DNA from: Heliocidaris tuberculata
Taxonomy: Eukaryota > Echinodermata > Echinoidea > Camarodonta > Echinometridae
DNA: 64,000 nt
NCBI GenBank assembly: GCA_025618425.1
Contig: CM046832.1
Span: 56,107,493-56,171,492 of the forward strand
Reading direction: 5' to 3'
Translations under genes and position numbers: made by a program
Part shown: positions 13,959-26,172 of the stretch, piece after piece
How the letters are laid out: each line of letters opens with the position of its first letter
Position numbering within the stretch: position 1 is the first letter of the stretch
The notes under the pieces: model-generated
Seen by the model: the letters and a program-made list of their open reading frames with translations, nothing else
Told to the model about the DNA's origin: nothing
Database searches by the model: none

Positions 13959-14578
13959 TTAAATGAAGGTGCAGACATTATTTGATCTGATAGTTGTAAG
14001 CACAAAAGTTACTTGACTACATGTAAATATCTTAAAAATTAAAACTATCCATAAAATAGTAGAATTTCATGGTAAATATTATACATTATTGAAATAATAA
14101 TGGAAAATCATGTAAAATAAGTACCAAAAAAAACTCATGCATTTCAAATGTCAACACTGGTAGAAAAAGACAACATGTGTATCTTCAAGGTACTTTTTAG
14201 AACATTAATAAAGAGGCATCTCTTCAGTTACAAGGATGATAAAAGAACAGGCAGGTATATCATGACTTTCAATTGATATGTCATCTAAAGGGCAGAGAGA
14301 GAGTAGGGAAGGTAAACTATTGAGAAATGGCACATCTCCCAACTGGATTTTATCTCCCATGATTTGTGATGCGCTGGGGACATGTTTTATTGGATCTGAC
14401 TGTCTTACGCCGGCATGAAACAGCCATCAAATCCACTTAGAAGTTAGCTCTGATAAGGATCTGTATTCACACTGATATCATTTATATAATGTTTGATTAA
14501 TATGACTTTCTTGTAGAGGTTTCGTAAAAATGAATCATCCTCTACCTTAGATTTCAGAAACCATTGTTCGGATCGTGT

Positions 14579-14616
14579 TTATATATATATAAATATATAT
14601 ATATATATGTATATAT
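14579..14616 (+). repeat. (AT)n microsatellite
   Basis: Interrupted tatata run just upstream of the coding-like segment at 14631. Confidence 0.9.
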
Positions 14617-14630
14617 ACTTTAACTTTACA

Positions 14631-14765
14631 GGCATTAGCGGGATGTACAACAATGGGATTTATTACGTCAGGCGAGAACAAAAGGCGTTAGCGGGACTTG
14701 AGCACGATTATCAGGATATTTGTGATGACGTAGAACAGAAGAATGTCCTCCTAACACTAGTTTTA

Positions 14766-14768
<3 letters not shown>
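14631..14768 (+). pseudogene. Short coding-like segment between two AT arrays
   Basis: Frame of 45 codons plus TGA with no start, directly after tttacag (acceptor-like) and ending at the (AT)n array. The protein begins GISGMYNNGIYYVRR and continues acidic (HDYQDICDDVEQ). It is much less AT-rich than its surroundings. It could be an exon or a fragment of a mobile-element protein; a chance frame is also possible. The 13-mer ggc(a/g)ttagcggga occurs twice inside (14631 and 14684). Confidence 0.25.

Positions 14769-14832
<64 letters not shown>
14769..14832 (+). repeat. Long (AT)n microsatellite
   Basis: About 31 uninterrupted AT units directly after the stop of the coding-like segment. Confidence 0.95.
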
Positions 14833-14837
<5 letters not shown>

Positions 14838-15861
14838 CCCAATGTTAAGTGTAAATTTTATGTCTAGAACCCCATTCACAAATGAGTCAGTAATACTCTT
14901 TAAAAAAAAAAAACACTGTGGCAAAGTAAAATGATATTAGCATGGTGCAATTCAAAATTCTTTATCTTTATACACAGACTGATGAGTACACATACATGTA
15001 GGTGCCATTGTTGTGGGCAGCTTCGTATTTTTACCTCCACAACATGGCCTAATTTGCATGTTTAGTTTTCTGTAAAGTTTTTTAAGGCAGTTTACTGCAT
15101 GTCATTCACAACTTGCAAAATGAAAACCCTGTCCTTTGCCACAAAAGATAGGATATGTGAACAGCGCAGCTAAGGCTGGGAGGCTAAACCATTTATGCTT
15201 CCATGTACGTGAGCTTGTCGTTCTGCCACCAGGCACAATTTGGAAAATGATGTGCAGTATGTTGGCCGACCTGTTGGTGATTTATTGGTGCTTTATCAGT
15301 GAAGCACTAGAAAGACATGGGTAGATGCCAAATCCGCTTTGATTAAAATTAAATGATCAATCAGAGATTCATTTGGCCTGAGTGAAAACGCATCCAGTTT
15401 GTGCATTTATCAGGAAAACTTATGGCAGAAGTGTTTGGGCGTTGCTTTCTACAATGAATAAGATAATGCTGCTTTGCCTGCATGCTACATAGCCTAGCCC
15501 ATTTTACTATATGCTGACAAAAACAGCTCCAATGCATTATTTTCTGTAACCTGCATGTACCCCAACAAATAGTGATAATTTTCGCTCTGAGTTCTTTACG
15601 AAGTAACAGCTGAAATGACAAATTTCTATTTCTAATAACAAAAACATTCCAATTCTTAAATCCTCTAAAAGGATTCAGCATTAAAGAGGTTATCAACTGT
15701 TGAAAATACAATGCCTGTTTTTTAACACTTTTTATCCATCTTTCCTTATGTGTGTATTTTCTAGGGACTGTGGTACAGGTATGAAATAGGTGGAAATTAA
15801 ATCTCTTATTTGAAACCCAGAATAAACTTTTCAGGTGGAAAACATAAGAGCATGTGCTTAC

Positions 15862-16482
15862 CTATAAAACCTTCCTGGCACAGGCAAGTGTAGCCAGCCT
15901 CCTTCTGAACGCAGACTCCCTGGTTCAAACAGGGGTTGGAGTAGCAGAAGTTGATCTCTGTCATACAGTAGTTCCCTGTGAATCCTGGAGGACAGTCACA
16001 CTTGTAAATAGTCTCCGGATGAATGGACCGGAAGATAACCGACGTTGTCGCGATGAAACCACCAGGTGTCCAGAAGACAAGTGGCGCGATGCACTGGTAG
16101 AAGTCACTGCAGATCTCGTTGAGGCAGAGGTTGTCGCCAAAGGGAAGAACAGTAGCACCTAGTGCCTCAGAGAGCTGGCTGCGCTTGAGGTAGACCCTCT
16201 CCTGAAGATACTGGGAGCTGAAGAAGGAGCCATCAGGACGTTGCGCTGCAAACGTGATGTTGAGGATCATCGTCTCCTCATTTTTTATGCTGAAGAGGTA
16301 GACCAGGTCCTGGTTGGCAGGAATGATCCCAGCTAGGGCATCAATGAACTGGAGCAGTTTCGGAGAAAGGAACTCATGGGACTGCATGTCTTCCACCTGG
16401 ACAGTCACACTGCTGAACAGCATGTCGTGGGTGACCATGATCATCCGAAACTTACATGTCGCTGTCTCCGTGTTTACACCAT
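15862..16482 (-). CDS. CELSR: Flamingo/CELSR-type seven-pass cadherin, internal exon (Flamingo box, EGF1, EGF2 start)
   Basis: Next exon of the same receptor: 621 nt, phase 1 at both ends. The acceptor ctgcag|at at 16483/16482 is preceded by a long pyrimidine tract, and the donor atag|gtaagc is at 15862/15861. The 206 complete codons read from DGVNTETATC (end of EC9) through a membrane-distal linker with FLSPKLLQF (37-45) and VLPFGDNLCL (111-120), which corresponds to the Flamingo-box region. EGF1 follows, with cysteines at 119, 124, 130, 161, 163 and 172 and CPPGFTGNYC at 163-172. The 30-residue gap between its third and fourth cysteines is typical of the first CELSR EGF. EGF2 has cysteines at 179, 184, 190, 199 and 201; its sixth must come from the next exon. 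Laminin-G, GAIN and seven-pass regions are not in the window. No stops or frameshifts are seen. Confidence 0.95.
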
Positions 16483-17439
16483 CTGCAGATAAGTAAGAGA
16501 AGAAGATGAAAATATCAATCACTATTATCATTATTAATATTTGGCAATCTCCTGTGCTTGGAAGGACAAATCAAATGACCAGTGGCCCTTTGGCCTACAC
16601 TTCATGTCAAATTTCCATATAAATTTCTAAAAATGTTAGAATTTCTTCAAAACATGGGTTATAATATTACTACTTCATACAAGGGAAATGATGAAGCAAA
16701 TCACATTTCTATAACATAAAATGCAACTTATTTATTTTTCAATATAAGTTTTGAGTACTGCACTGATTACAAAAATAACTAATCATAGGCCTCTATTCAT
16801 GTATGATTTTCATATCATAACGGATATCCTCTGACAAGCCTTATACATTCTGTATTTCATCTATCTAGACCTTTCACACAACAAATATCCAGTTCACTGA
16901 AAAATTATGCCTCTAGGTTCACTTTAGCTACATCATTCCTATCATTTCAAATCCATCATCAATTTTCAATAAATGAAACAGAAAAACAGAGCAGTACCCC
17001 CCTGGAGATTTACAAACACTCAATTTAGACTGGGCTTGCAAATATTTATTGAGCTCTTGCCAAAATATTGCCTCAACTCTCACATAAATATTAGTTTCCT
17101 TTTGATTCCATTCAACAAAATTCTCACATTGTGAGCATCGGGCATGATTGTTTGCAGAGCTTGGCTATGAGCTATTTTTTCTTCTCTTTCATGAACAAAG
17201 ATGGCAGCGCCATAGTTCTGGATACATGAACCTACTTAATGCTCTCTGTACTGACTGTGTTCATGCATAAAGTTGAGTTGCTCTACTACTCAAGAGAACA
17301 AACTTCACATCTGTCCAGAATTCAGAATTTGTTCTGAATTATCAAATACTGAATTTCTAAACTGTGGAGGATATGCTACTTGGTAAGCACAACTCATATG
17401 CTAACAAAGCACAAACAATACTGATGACTGGTGATTTAT
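16483..17439. other. Intron 3' region next to the EGF exon
   Basis: AT-rich. The pyrimidine tract of the acceptor lies at 16491-16520 (read on minus). Nothing else recognised. Confidence 0.5.
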
Positions 17440-17443
17440 ATTA

Positions 17444-20084
17444 GAGCCTGATCGGTTAGTCACGGACGGACATTTGACAAATTTTGAAAGTTTGAAGGCC
17501 TGTAAAAAATAAGTTATGAGATGTGTTGAGCTTTTTTATGTTTCATTGTGAAGGGTACCACTGAAGGTGCTAAATGATGATAAAATTTGGTTGCCATGGT
17601 TACCTACTAAAAATAGAATCCATTAAATATTCATTGTCACGGACGGACAAGATAGAAATGGGTTTCTTGACTTATCGGTAATCTTTTGTCTTTTCTATCT
17701 AAACAAACTGTCACTGACAAATTTTTTTGACTGCAAATGTTAGTCAAGTTAATTGACTTCCCTGTCACATACATAGAATTTTAAAGCAAGCTGTAACTTT
17801 TGCTAGAGGTCCGAAAACTTTTTGTCACGGACGGACATTTGGGCGTCACGGACGGACATTTTGAGCGTCACGGACGGACATTAATTTAAAAACTGCATGT
17901 GTTCCTATCTAAAATTGCGCATATGTACTTCTTGCTTTCTACTTTTTGTTTGAAATTGATTTTATTCCACTATTAAGCAAAACTTAGCATGAAAAACTTA
18001 TTTTTTAAGTGGAATCTATGTCAAAAGTGGATGCATGTATTGTAGTGTATACACAATGTACAAGTGCATGTACTCATGTAGTGTGCAACTGTGCATATAC
18101 AATATATGCTACAGACCAAAGTGAACATGTTGAGAAGAATGTGATGGAAGCTTTCAAAATATAACCCTTTACATGACAGTCATGTAGGTGGACTGAAATC
18201 AAACATCAATATTTAATATTTTAATTTACTATGCAGCTCAAAGTCATATATTTTGTTTGAAACATAGAGGTAATATAGAAATAGGATTATATATGATTGA
18301 TCATTATCATATTATAGGAAGTAAAATTTCTCATCTGGTTTACAACATCACATACCAGTACTCTTTATACATGTAACATCTCATATTTTTTTATACTGCT
18401 GTTTAAGAGGGTGAAAACCAAATCATGGAAATGCAGATCATTGTCTAACTCTAAATCTTTCTCATACCACAGTTTACTTTTTCAGTAATGTGTCTATCAC
18501 TTTAAGAACAATGTTGGCTTTCTGGACAAAGGCCCTAATGGCAACAGTTGAGTGTATAAAGCCCATAGAGCCTAATTATGTCCTGTTAGTTGAGGGATTG
18601 CCCAACATGACTAGTTTAAGTCATATATTATAACTTTCTGACCCCTTTCCCCATAAAAACTGTTTCAGGGTTGATGCAACCAATTCAATTATGAGCATTT
18701 AATATCATAGAGTGTTTAAAAAGGTTTCTTTTTATGTTATGTGATTACATAATTTTTAAAAAATTGTTGGCTGTGTATGATCCTAAACTACAAAAAATCT
18801 CTATCTGTCTCAAACGTTACAACTAATTCAAAGCATTCTTACAAAATAGAGTCCAAACATGGCTCTTGCAGTCTGATACCACATCTGACCTCCAATGTTT
18901 ATAATTTTCAAGCACAACTTGTAATTTAATTTGAATATTGATCAAGCTTCGGTATTAATGTTGAATCTAAAACTTTTACACGTTGCTGATGACCAAAAAT
19001 ATCAGCTACAATAATAGCAATAATAATATTAATGAATAAATAAGTAAGAAAATAAGTATTCATCTTCTGTAAACACCTGTAATGGATGTCTTTTGCAGAC
19101 TGACAATGCAGGCTGGCTCCCATTAGAGCCATAGCGAAAATCATTAGGTTTTTATGACATTTATTAGCTTGAAAAAAGAAAAAAATTGGGGTGGGGTGGG
19201 GGGTCATTTTTGCATTCATATTGGGATCACAATACCATATACAGTCCAACCTGTTTTGGCGACCACCTGTATAGAAAGACCACAATTTTTGTTTCCCTTT
19301 AAAACTGTTTCTCATTGAAACATGTATTAAAGGAACCTGTACTTAAAGACCACCTGCTCGTAAAGACAGTTTTCTTGTCTGTCTTGAGCGGTCTTTATAG
19401 ACAGGTTTCACTGTACGTGATAGTTTGGATGAAATATGTTCCATGAACCAATAAACAATAAAACAATTCACTGAATTTGAAATCTCACAGCATTCACCAT
19501 TTCAGTATATTGCATTGTCCGTCCGTGACAAAATTAGTGTCCGTCCGTGACAGTTTTCAAATTCGTTTTTAGTATATGTATATTTAATTGATCAAGGTTT
19601 TATTTATACATGGTATAGGTCTCTAGCTAGTGAGATAGCTCAGCATGGTTTTTGTTTTCACTTTTGCCCCACCAATGGAAAAAAAAACTTTAACTATTTT
19701 TTTCTGTCACGGACGGACAAATTTGCATCAAGATGTGAATGACCATGCGGCACGACCATTTCTGTACAAATATTTTCAAATATTTTTTCGTTTTCAATGG
19801 AATGGTGTTTGATCTATAATTATTTGCTAACAAAACTTAAGAAAGTTTAGAGAGTATTAAACTAGGACCAACTCAGTCTTTCTAGAAAATGTCCGTCCGT
19901 GACATTAGTGTTCATTACCCCTGTTGAAAAATAGGCCAATCCAATGACTTTCCCGACCTTGTCAATTAAACAAACATGAATTTTGGTAACTTTAGATATT
20001 AATGAAAAACCTGAAAGTGATTTCATCATAAAAATCTGAAAATGAAATTTTCACCCCAATGCTCACTCTTAACCGATCAGGCTC
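17444..20084. mobile_element. 2.64-kb non-autonomous DNA transposon with GTCACGGACGGACA motif arrays
   Basis: Inverted ends GAGCCTGATCGGTTA (17444-17458) and its complement TAACCGATCAGGCTC (20070-20084), with ATTA directly outside on both sides (17440-17443, 20085-20088) as a possible target duplication. A 14-bp motif GTCACGGACGGACA recurs at 17459, 17636, 17824, 17845, 17867 and 19706 (plus) and at 19516, 19538 and 19890 (minus). Three plus-strand copies are 21-22 bp apart. No transposase frame is visible inside. Subterminal motif arrays of this kind are often transposase-binding sites in DNA transposons (inference). The superfamily cannot be assigned. Confidence 0.8.
19242..19413. mobile_element. 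Short TA-flanked MITE nested in the 2.64-kb element
   Basis: Inverted ends cagtccaacctg (19242) and caggtttcactg (ends 19413), each next to a TA. The interior holds repeated agaccacctg / gaccacc motifs and ggtctttatagacagg. TA target and CAGT start resemble Tc1/mariner-type MITEs (inference). Confidence 0.6.
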
Positions 20085-20120
20085 ATTACTCGACTGCTAA
20101 CAAAGCAAGTATAAATATTG

Positions 20121-20275
20121 GTAAGCAACCAGGGGACTTATAGATTTAAGTCCTTTTCAAGGGTCTTAGTAATGATTTATGATGTACCAAAGGACATTAG
20201 GACACTGACTAGGTTTTGAACCCAGGACCTCACAGTTATGAAACCTCTGCTCTCCCACTGAGCCATCGCATCATC
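20121..20275 (-). mobile_element. tRNA-derived SINE, copy 1
   Basis: Read on the minus strand: box-A-like TGGCTCAGTGG (20255-20265) and box-B-like GGTTCAAAACC (20212-20222) at tRNA-like spacing, then a tRNA-unrelated tail ending near gtaagcaaccagggg (plus strand, 20121). Confidence 0.7.
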
Positions 20276-20283
20276 TCTCATAT

Positions 20284-20289
20284 CATATG

Positions 20290-20326
<37 letters not shown>
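20284..20326 (+). repeat. (AT)n microsatellite
   Basis: tatata run beside SINE copy 1. Confidence 0.9.
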
Positions 20327-20327
<1 letters not shown>

Positions 20328-23300
20328 AGCAAAGGGATTCTAAAGTTTAATACTGCAAGATGGACATATCTGTCTTACGAACGGAAACCAGCGGAACATC
20401 ACTCCGTTTTAACACAAAAACATGAAGCAAGTATTCTGCCCAGAAAAAGTACAGGCATCGGAACATGATCAAGATCCATTCCTTCAGCCAACATACAAGG
20501 CAGGCACCTCCATAACAGAATATCTGATTTAAGAGAACAAACCCCGAGCATGATCCATGTGCTGGATACATCCGGTGACATTTACGCCCCGGGGTTACAA
20601 ATGTTACTGATGTAGCATACCAAGAGCAACCCGGATTGGCCCCAAGGGTGTGAATATCACAGCTCCTGGTTCAACCCGAAAATGGGAAGCTACAGTTACC
20701 AAGATCTAGACACTGATACATACTTGATCTTCTAGATATGTTTCTTCAGAGGTGTCAGAGACGGGTGATCTTAAATGGAAGCGCAATAAGAGGACATCCT
20801 CCTGATATGCAAGGAGCGCTGGGGTGGATTCAAATAAATTTGTCACTCTTAGACATCCTAATAAACTATTTAAATGTTCAGTAAAGCATAACAGGTTTGA
20901 ATCAGAGGTCATATTGTGTGATGTATGCAATAAACTATTTGAATGTTCTGTAAACCCTATATGGTTTAAATCATTCACTATATTGTGTCATACAGGTGTA
21001 TAGCACCAATAAAAAAGGAACTCTGCAAGGTTTAGAAATTATAATACCTGTTTGCAGAGCTCCCTATATACAGCACACTGAGATTTAAAAAGCAATGTTT
21101 TACCAGGAACCCATATGATTTTGTACTTTGGTCGAGAGAGACAACTGTTGAAACAGTGTCTTGTTCAAGGGCATATATGTAAGCACCAAACTGATCTCAA
21201 AACCGAAAATAAATTGAAAAGGACTAATCCATTCTTCAAGAATACCCTTAATACGCCCCTTCTGATCCTCTTCCCGCCCCGGTCCTCCTTCCTGTCAAGA
21301 ATCCTCATCCAATACCTCCCCTAATCTTGCGACTGGCCCCACAGTGACACACTCCATCATCTCCAGTTCATCCTCATCGAACATTCACATGATTCTCCCT
21401 CTACTCAACGCCGTGAATGCCTGTGCCTAACATGCGTGAGCATATGTGATAGCGCTCCCTCTAGCTTTCCTTTCCTAGCAACTATTAACCACATGAAAAT
21501 CGACACTGCCTTTTCATATTAGGGTTCACGAGAGAGGGTTACAAACACATCTTGGGGCATCTTTCCTTATACGAAGACCAAAGAGATGCCACTATTTTCC
21601 AAAAAGATTATGTGCAGCACGTTTGTGTTAATGTCAATATGAGGTCATCACTTGTATAGCTCGCACTTGAGTATACAAATCACATTACTTGAAGCAATGG
21701 AAGTGTGCATACAGTCCATTTTCAAACAATATTCTAATGCTGTCTGTGACACAAATATAAACTGCAAGTATGAAAATCATATATCTGTATCACCAAATCA
21801 TAGTAAACTGCGATTTCAAATAGCATTCAAGAACCAATGAAAATCCTTCATACCTGCATGTTACTGGTTTGAATACACACAAGAAACAGAAGGAGAGTAG
21901 CAAATAGGAGAACACAAGTCCTCTAAATTTATCAGAGGTATCAGGTCTATAAAGGAAAACTTTTGAACATAGGAGACAGACAACCACAGACACTGGAAAA
22001 TTACCAAACAAAAATAGGCACTATAAACAACAGTGTATACTAAAAATACCCACTGAAATTGACATAATATTTCCTTCAATGCAGGTTCATAATTTGAACA
22101 TTTGAAATGTAGCATAATACAATTCATGCACTTATATGTACAGAGAATTATCGGAGACAGATGATGTGAAATCCAGCGTGTCATGTATTGCCCCCTACAA
22201 TTTTCACACACATACTTTATGGTTCAAGAGTACACTAGTAGCAAACAGCCCTTGAGACCTGACTTATTTATCCAGCCCAATACTGCCTATATATTGAACT
22301 GTTTCCCCTCAAATCCTCCAAAGACCCAGATCCTCTCCACGAAAAAAATTCTCATCAAAAAGGGTCAGACAAGTTCACATGGTTGCAGATTCATTCAAAA
22401 TGGCTGGAAAAGCGACATTCACCCATAAAATCTGACATAATATCACATCCAATCGGTCCAGATTTATTAGAATGGGCAACTGTGGTAATCAGGATTCTGT
22501 TGAATCCAGACATATTCTACAGGATAGAATGAAATAATGATAATGTTTCTGAGATAAATTCATATTTTGATAAAACTGGACAATAATTCATACTCTAAAA
22601 ACATTAGATAGATGTTCTTTTCTCCCATCTGATCCTCAGCGAACTTCACTCGTTAGAGAAGGAACGATCCACCCAATCATATTCGCTCAGTAGCCAATCC
22701 CATCCATTAGATAGAATTGGGTGGATTGATTTCTGATGCATGGTAATAGACAGAAATAGTTCTGGCACTGCCATGATTATGCTGGATAGCGAAGCACTGT
22801 CTGCCATTTCATTTGAGATCACGGCAAGCTGGTGGCGTATTATGGCAGAAATCAATTGACCCTTTATTGGCATCAAGCTAGCATTTTTCACCTCGTTGAA
22901 TAGACAGCATATCTCATGTACCGTGACAAACATTATGAATAAATTGATTGATTCCATTTGATTTTGTACGACAGAGTCTATGAGCATGAAAAAGAGAGCA
23001 TGCATGAAAAAAAGACAGCCTGTTACAAATGGATAAACGTGAAGCATAAACTCTCTCCATATCCTAAATGCTCATGTCTAAGTTTTCTGGGGCATGCAAT
23101 AAAAATACCGACTTGAATACTTTTGTCAAATGACAAATGATGCATGGTGCTCTGAAATGTATGTAACCATTTAGCTAATAGCCCACATCAAGTTAACTTT
23201 TCAGTCCGGCAAGAAAGAGAGGAAAAAGAAAATGATAGTCTATCAGCCATTCATCTAGTCTACAACATTGTGATCAAAATTTCTTTAAAGACCTTCTAAG

Positions 23301-23603
23301 GAAGATAAGACCAGTAAGCAGTAGGCATATTGTTTCTAACCAGAAACAATATTTCATTTGAATTCTTCTATGAATATTTGCTAAAGATACCACTAATAAA
23401 TCTTGAACAAATACACAGAGGCAAATGTAGTAGGTAATTAAAGGAGTCTTTTCCTTCGATGTTCACTGGCTCATAAGGGTAGCTATAGACAAATATTTGT
23501 AATGGGTCAAAAGATTTTGATCATCAGTCCAAATGATGCATCTATTTTTGAAATATATATTTCTTTCTATAAGAACCATAATCATTCCTTAATGATAAAC
23601 AAA
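20327..23603. other. Intronic stretch with old repeat fragments
   Basis: 20340-20700 and 21000-21200 contain dispersed-repeat-like phrases (cttgttcaagggcata, tttaccaggaaccca) of the kind seen in old SINE tails. 22640-23050 carries a 133-codon minus frame that I do not accept as coding. No gene seen. Confidence 0.4.
20861..20998 (+). repeat. 69-bp tandem duplication
   Basis: Units at 20861 and 20930 share ataaactattt-aatgttc, gtaaa, ggttt-aatca and atattgtgt. The period is a multiple of three, so a minus-strand frame repeats FTEHxNSLL, but nothing else supports coding. Confidence 0.75.
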
Positions 23604-24261
23604 CATATCGTCATCGTTTTCACGAAGTGGCCTCGTAGCGCGCGCAGCGACAAAAGTAAATTTCGAGAAAAACGCATTTTAAAAGTAAAAGTTAAAGGTG
23701 AATAACGTAAACTTTTAAAATGCGTTTTTCTCCAAATTTACTTTTGTCGCTGCGCGTACTATACATGCTATACGAGGCCACTTCGTGAAAACGGTAGTTA
23801 ACGTTATTCAAATTGTGATTTCGGGGGTTAAACGTACATCTTTCAGGATTTCTTTTGATAACGACATAGTACAGAATTTACCGATTCTGCCCATATAATT
23901 TTTGTTTACAATAAATACATACTGAGCTGACAATCAAGAGAGTATGTTGTTACAAACTGTGGGGGCGGTTCGTGAAAACGAAAATATGCGTATTCCATAT
24001 ACGCGTCGTTTTCACAAACCGTCCCCACAGTTTGTAACAGCATACCCTCTTGATTATGTATTTATTGTAAACAAAAAGTATATGGGCAGAATAGTTAAAT
24101 TCTGTACTATGTCGTTATAAAAAAAAAATCCTGGAAAATTTACGTTTAACCCCCGAAATCACAATTTGAATAACGTTAACTTTTAAAATGCGTTTTTCTC
24201 GAAATCTACTTTTGTCGCTGCGCGCACTACGAGGCCACTTCGTGAAAACGGTGACGATATG
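23604..24261. mobile_element. 658-bp nested palindromic foldback element
   Basis: Ends pair as catatcgtcatcgttttcac and its near-complement gtgaaaacggtgacgatatg. The centre of the main palindrome is near 23995; arms from about 23798 and to about 24175 share aacgttattcaaattgtgat, gtacagaattta, aataaatac and the complement of gtttgtaacag. A terminal module (cgttttcacgaagtggcctc ... cgacaaaagta ... aaaacgcattttaaaagt) occurs three times: 23612 forward, about 23703-23795 inverted, and 24176-24252 inverted. ATAT at both edges may be a target duplication. No coding capacity. Confidence 0.85.
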
Positions 24262-26172
24262 ATCATGTCATAATGTAGCCATATGTTTTTGTGTAATATA
24301 AGTACATAACTGCTCATAAATCTATAAAGTTATAGCACAATAATCATAAGTTACCCTGCACTCCCACCAAAAAATGAAGAAATTTTCAAATGTCATATTC
24401 TGCTCACGATCTAGCATTCAGTTTTGTAGGCTAATGGCAGTTTGGGGAAAATGGAGAGTAAGTGGCTCCTTTCCTTTACAAGGTCTTCTTCCCCTATAAA
24501 AAGTCAGCGCATCGTCTGCATCTTCATGCGGGCATCGATTGGGGCAAAATTGATTACAAGTACAAGATAGGAAAGAATGACATTAGTATGCGACGGGTCC
24601 CTCCCATGATCGAAGGATGAAATGGATAGGGCCTGCATTTATTGATGGATATTTATTGATAAGCTTGGTCGTAATGCTCTTGATTTCTTTGTTTTGGAAC
24701 GGTCTGCATTGCTAATGCCAGAAGGTTTTCATCCTCATTCTTGATCACTTCCTCTTAAGCAAAAATTTAATGTTAGAATTCAAAAGAACTGACTGCTTCT
24801 CTTATTCAAGATACCTCTGTATCATGTCATTATGCAATACCAAAACATGAATACTCTTTTCAAAGAATCTTTGGGAGTTCATTGTAAACATTTCCAAAAT
24901 TCAAGAAATGTCTAAATCTGGTATATTTTACACCTGTTTGTTTGTCTTTTCTAATGATCATAGACCAGATTAATCAAGAGAAAACTTAAGTCAATTGAAA
25001 GAAAAAAAGACGACGAGTTGAATATAATCATTACATGCCAATTTCATCATCATTTTAGAAATGCACTCACGGGCAACCTCGTGGGACGATTATCCCCAAA
25101 ATCAAAATACCTGTATATTAGCACAAAACTTTCTTGATCCATAACAACAGCCATCTTAAATCTCTATCAATGAATAGAACAAAATCCAAATAGTTCAAGT
25201 TCTATTTCTATCACAGGTTTTGAAAAATTACCACCTGCTTGTATTTGTTTCAAGTGATGTCGGAGAAATTCTGTTTACCCTATGCTAGAATGTCAACTTT
25301 ATATTGCTGGGTACTGTGTTTTCAGCCATTGTATGGACAAGACTAAATTGATGCTTGTAACACAAATACTCAATTACTACTATTATAGCTATCAAGAGTG
25401 TAGAATAGAATGAATAGAACTGCAACCTTGACATTCCCTTCTTTATAAATCAACCAACATAAACTTCTCTCCTGTCTCTCCTTTCAAATGAACTCTAATT
25501 TCTACTTCAATCGATTGAAAAGTTATGAATCAAAGCAGATGGTGCTGATTTGAAAAGTTGATAATACACCCAAAATCACATTTAAATTGCCATTCATATC
25601 TCAGTGTAGTAGACAACAATACAGGTTCTCCATTTATTGCAGGATTTTCTCACGATAATGATCAATCTAAACTAGAATAGTTTGTCTTAATTTGAAATGA
25701 TCCCGTCAGTGGATGTGGTACTGTGATAGATGACATAGTACATAAGAGTAGACATAAATCATGACATGACAAAGATGACACCAGCTCGTTGTCATGGACA
25801 ACCGTTTTCCAGATATCAACCATCTCCACTTCTCAAGCCTTGCTAATACCCAATTCCAACTTGTGGATCCAGCATCTTCTGATCCAGAATACTTCAAAAT
25901 GTCATCCATTTAATCAATGCAAATCTCCCTATCACCTTACAAGACATTATTTGAAAGAAATCCCCTGAACTTTTCTGGCAAAAAATAATTAGTTTCAGAT
26001 TACAAAACATCACTTAAATCCAGTAGATCAACTAAAATATGACTGTGAAATATTGCAAGAAGTATTTGAGAAAATATAATTTCCACTAACTCATGTGAGC
26101 ATTTGCTTTCAATGAGAATACTTCTCGGATAAATTTTCTAAAACTTCTGGAAAATTTGGGAAGATGTGAATG
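24262..26172. other. Intronic stretch without recognised feature
   Basis: AT-rich unique-looking DNA. No repeat edges, exons or defined sites were seen. Confidence 0.4.

Larger units (their letters stand above)
1..15861 (-). other. CELSR intron downstream of the EGF exon (partial)
   Basis: Begins with the donor gtaagc at 15861 (minus strand) and runs off the window. I looked on the minus strand for the expected continuation (end of EGF2, further EGF and laminin-G coding) and saw none, so this intron exceeds 15.8 kb or the next exon escaped me. Content is microsatellites, foldback elements and unique AT-rich DNA. Confidence 0.7.

Noticed and set aside
15361..15711. 116-codon minus frame just downstream of the EGF exon
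   Set aside because: Does not continue EGF2 (no sixth cysteine or laminin-G features) and lacks splice sites.
15854..16162. Plus-strand frames over the EGF exon, and likewise 62257-62610 and 62708-62980
   Set aside because: Shadows of the real minus-strand CELSR exons.
22646..23047. 133-codon minus frame, partly hydrophobic
   Set aside because: AT-rich codons, no acceptor or donor at sensible places, no recognisable motif. Length is within what chance gives here.
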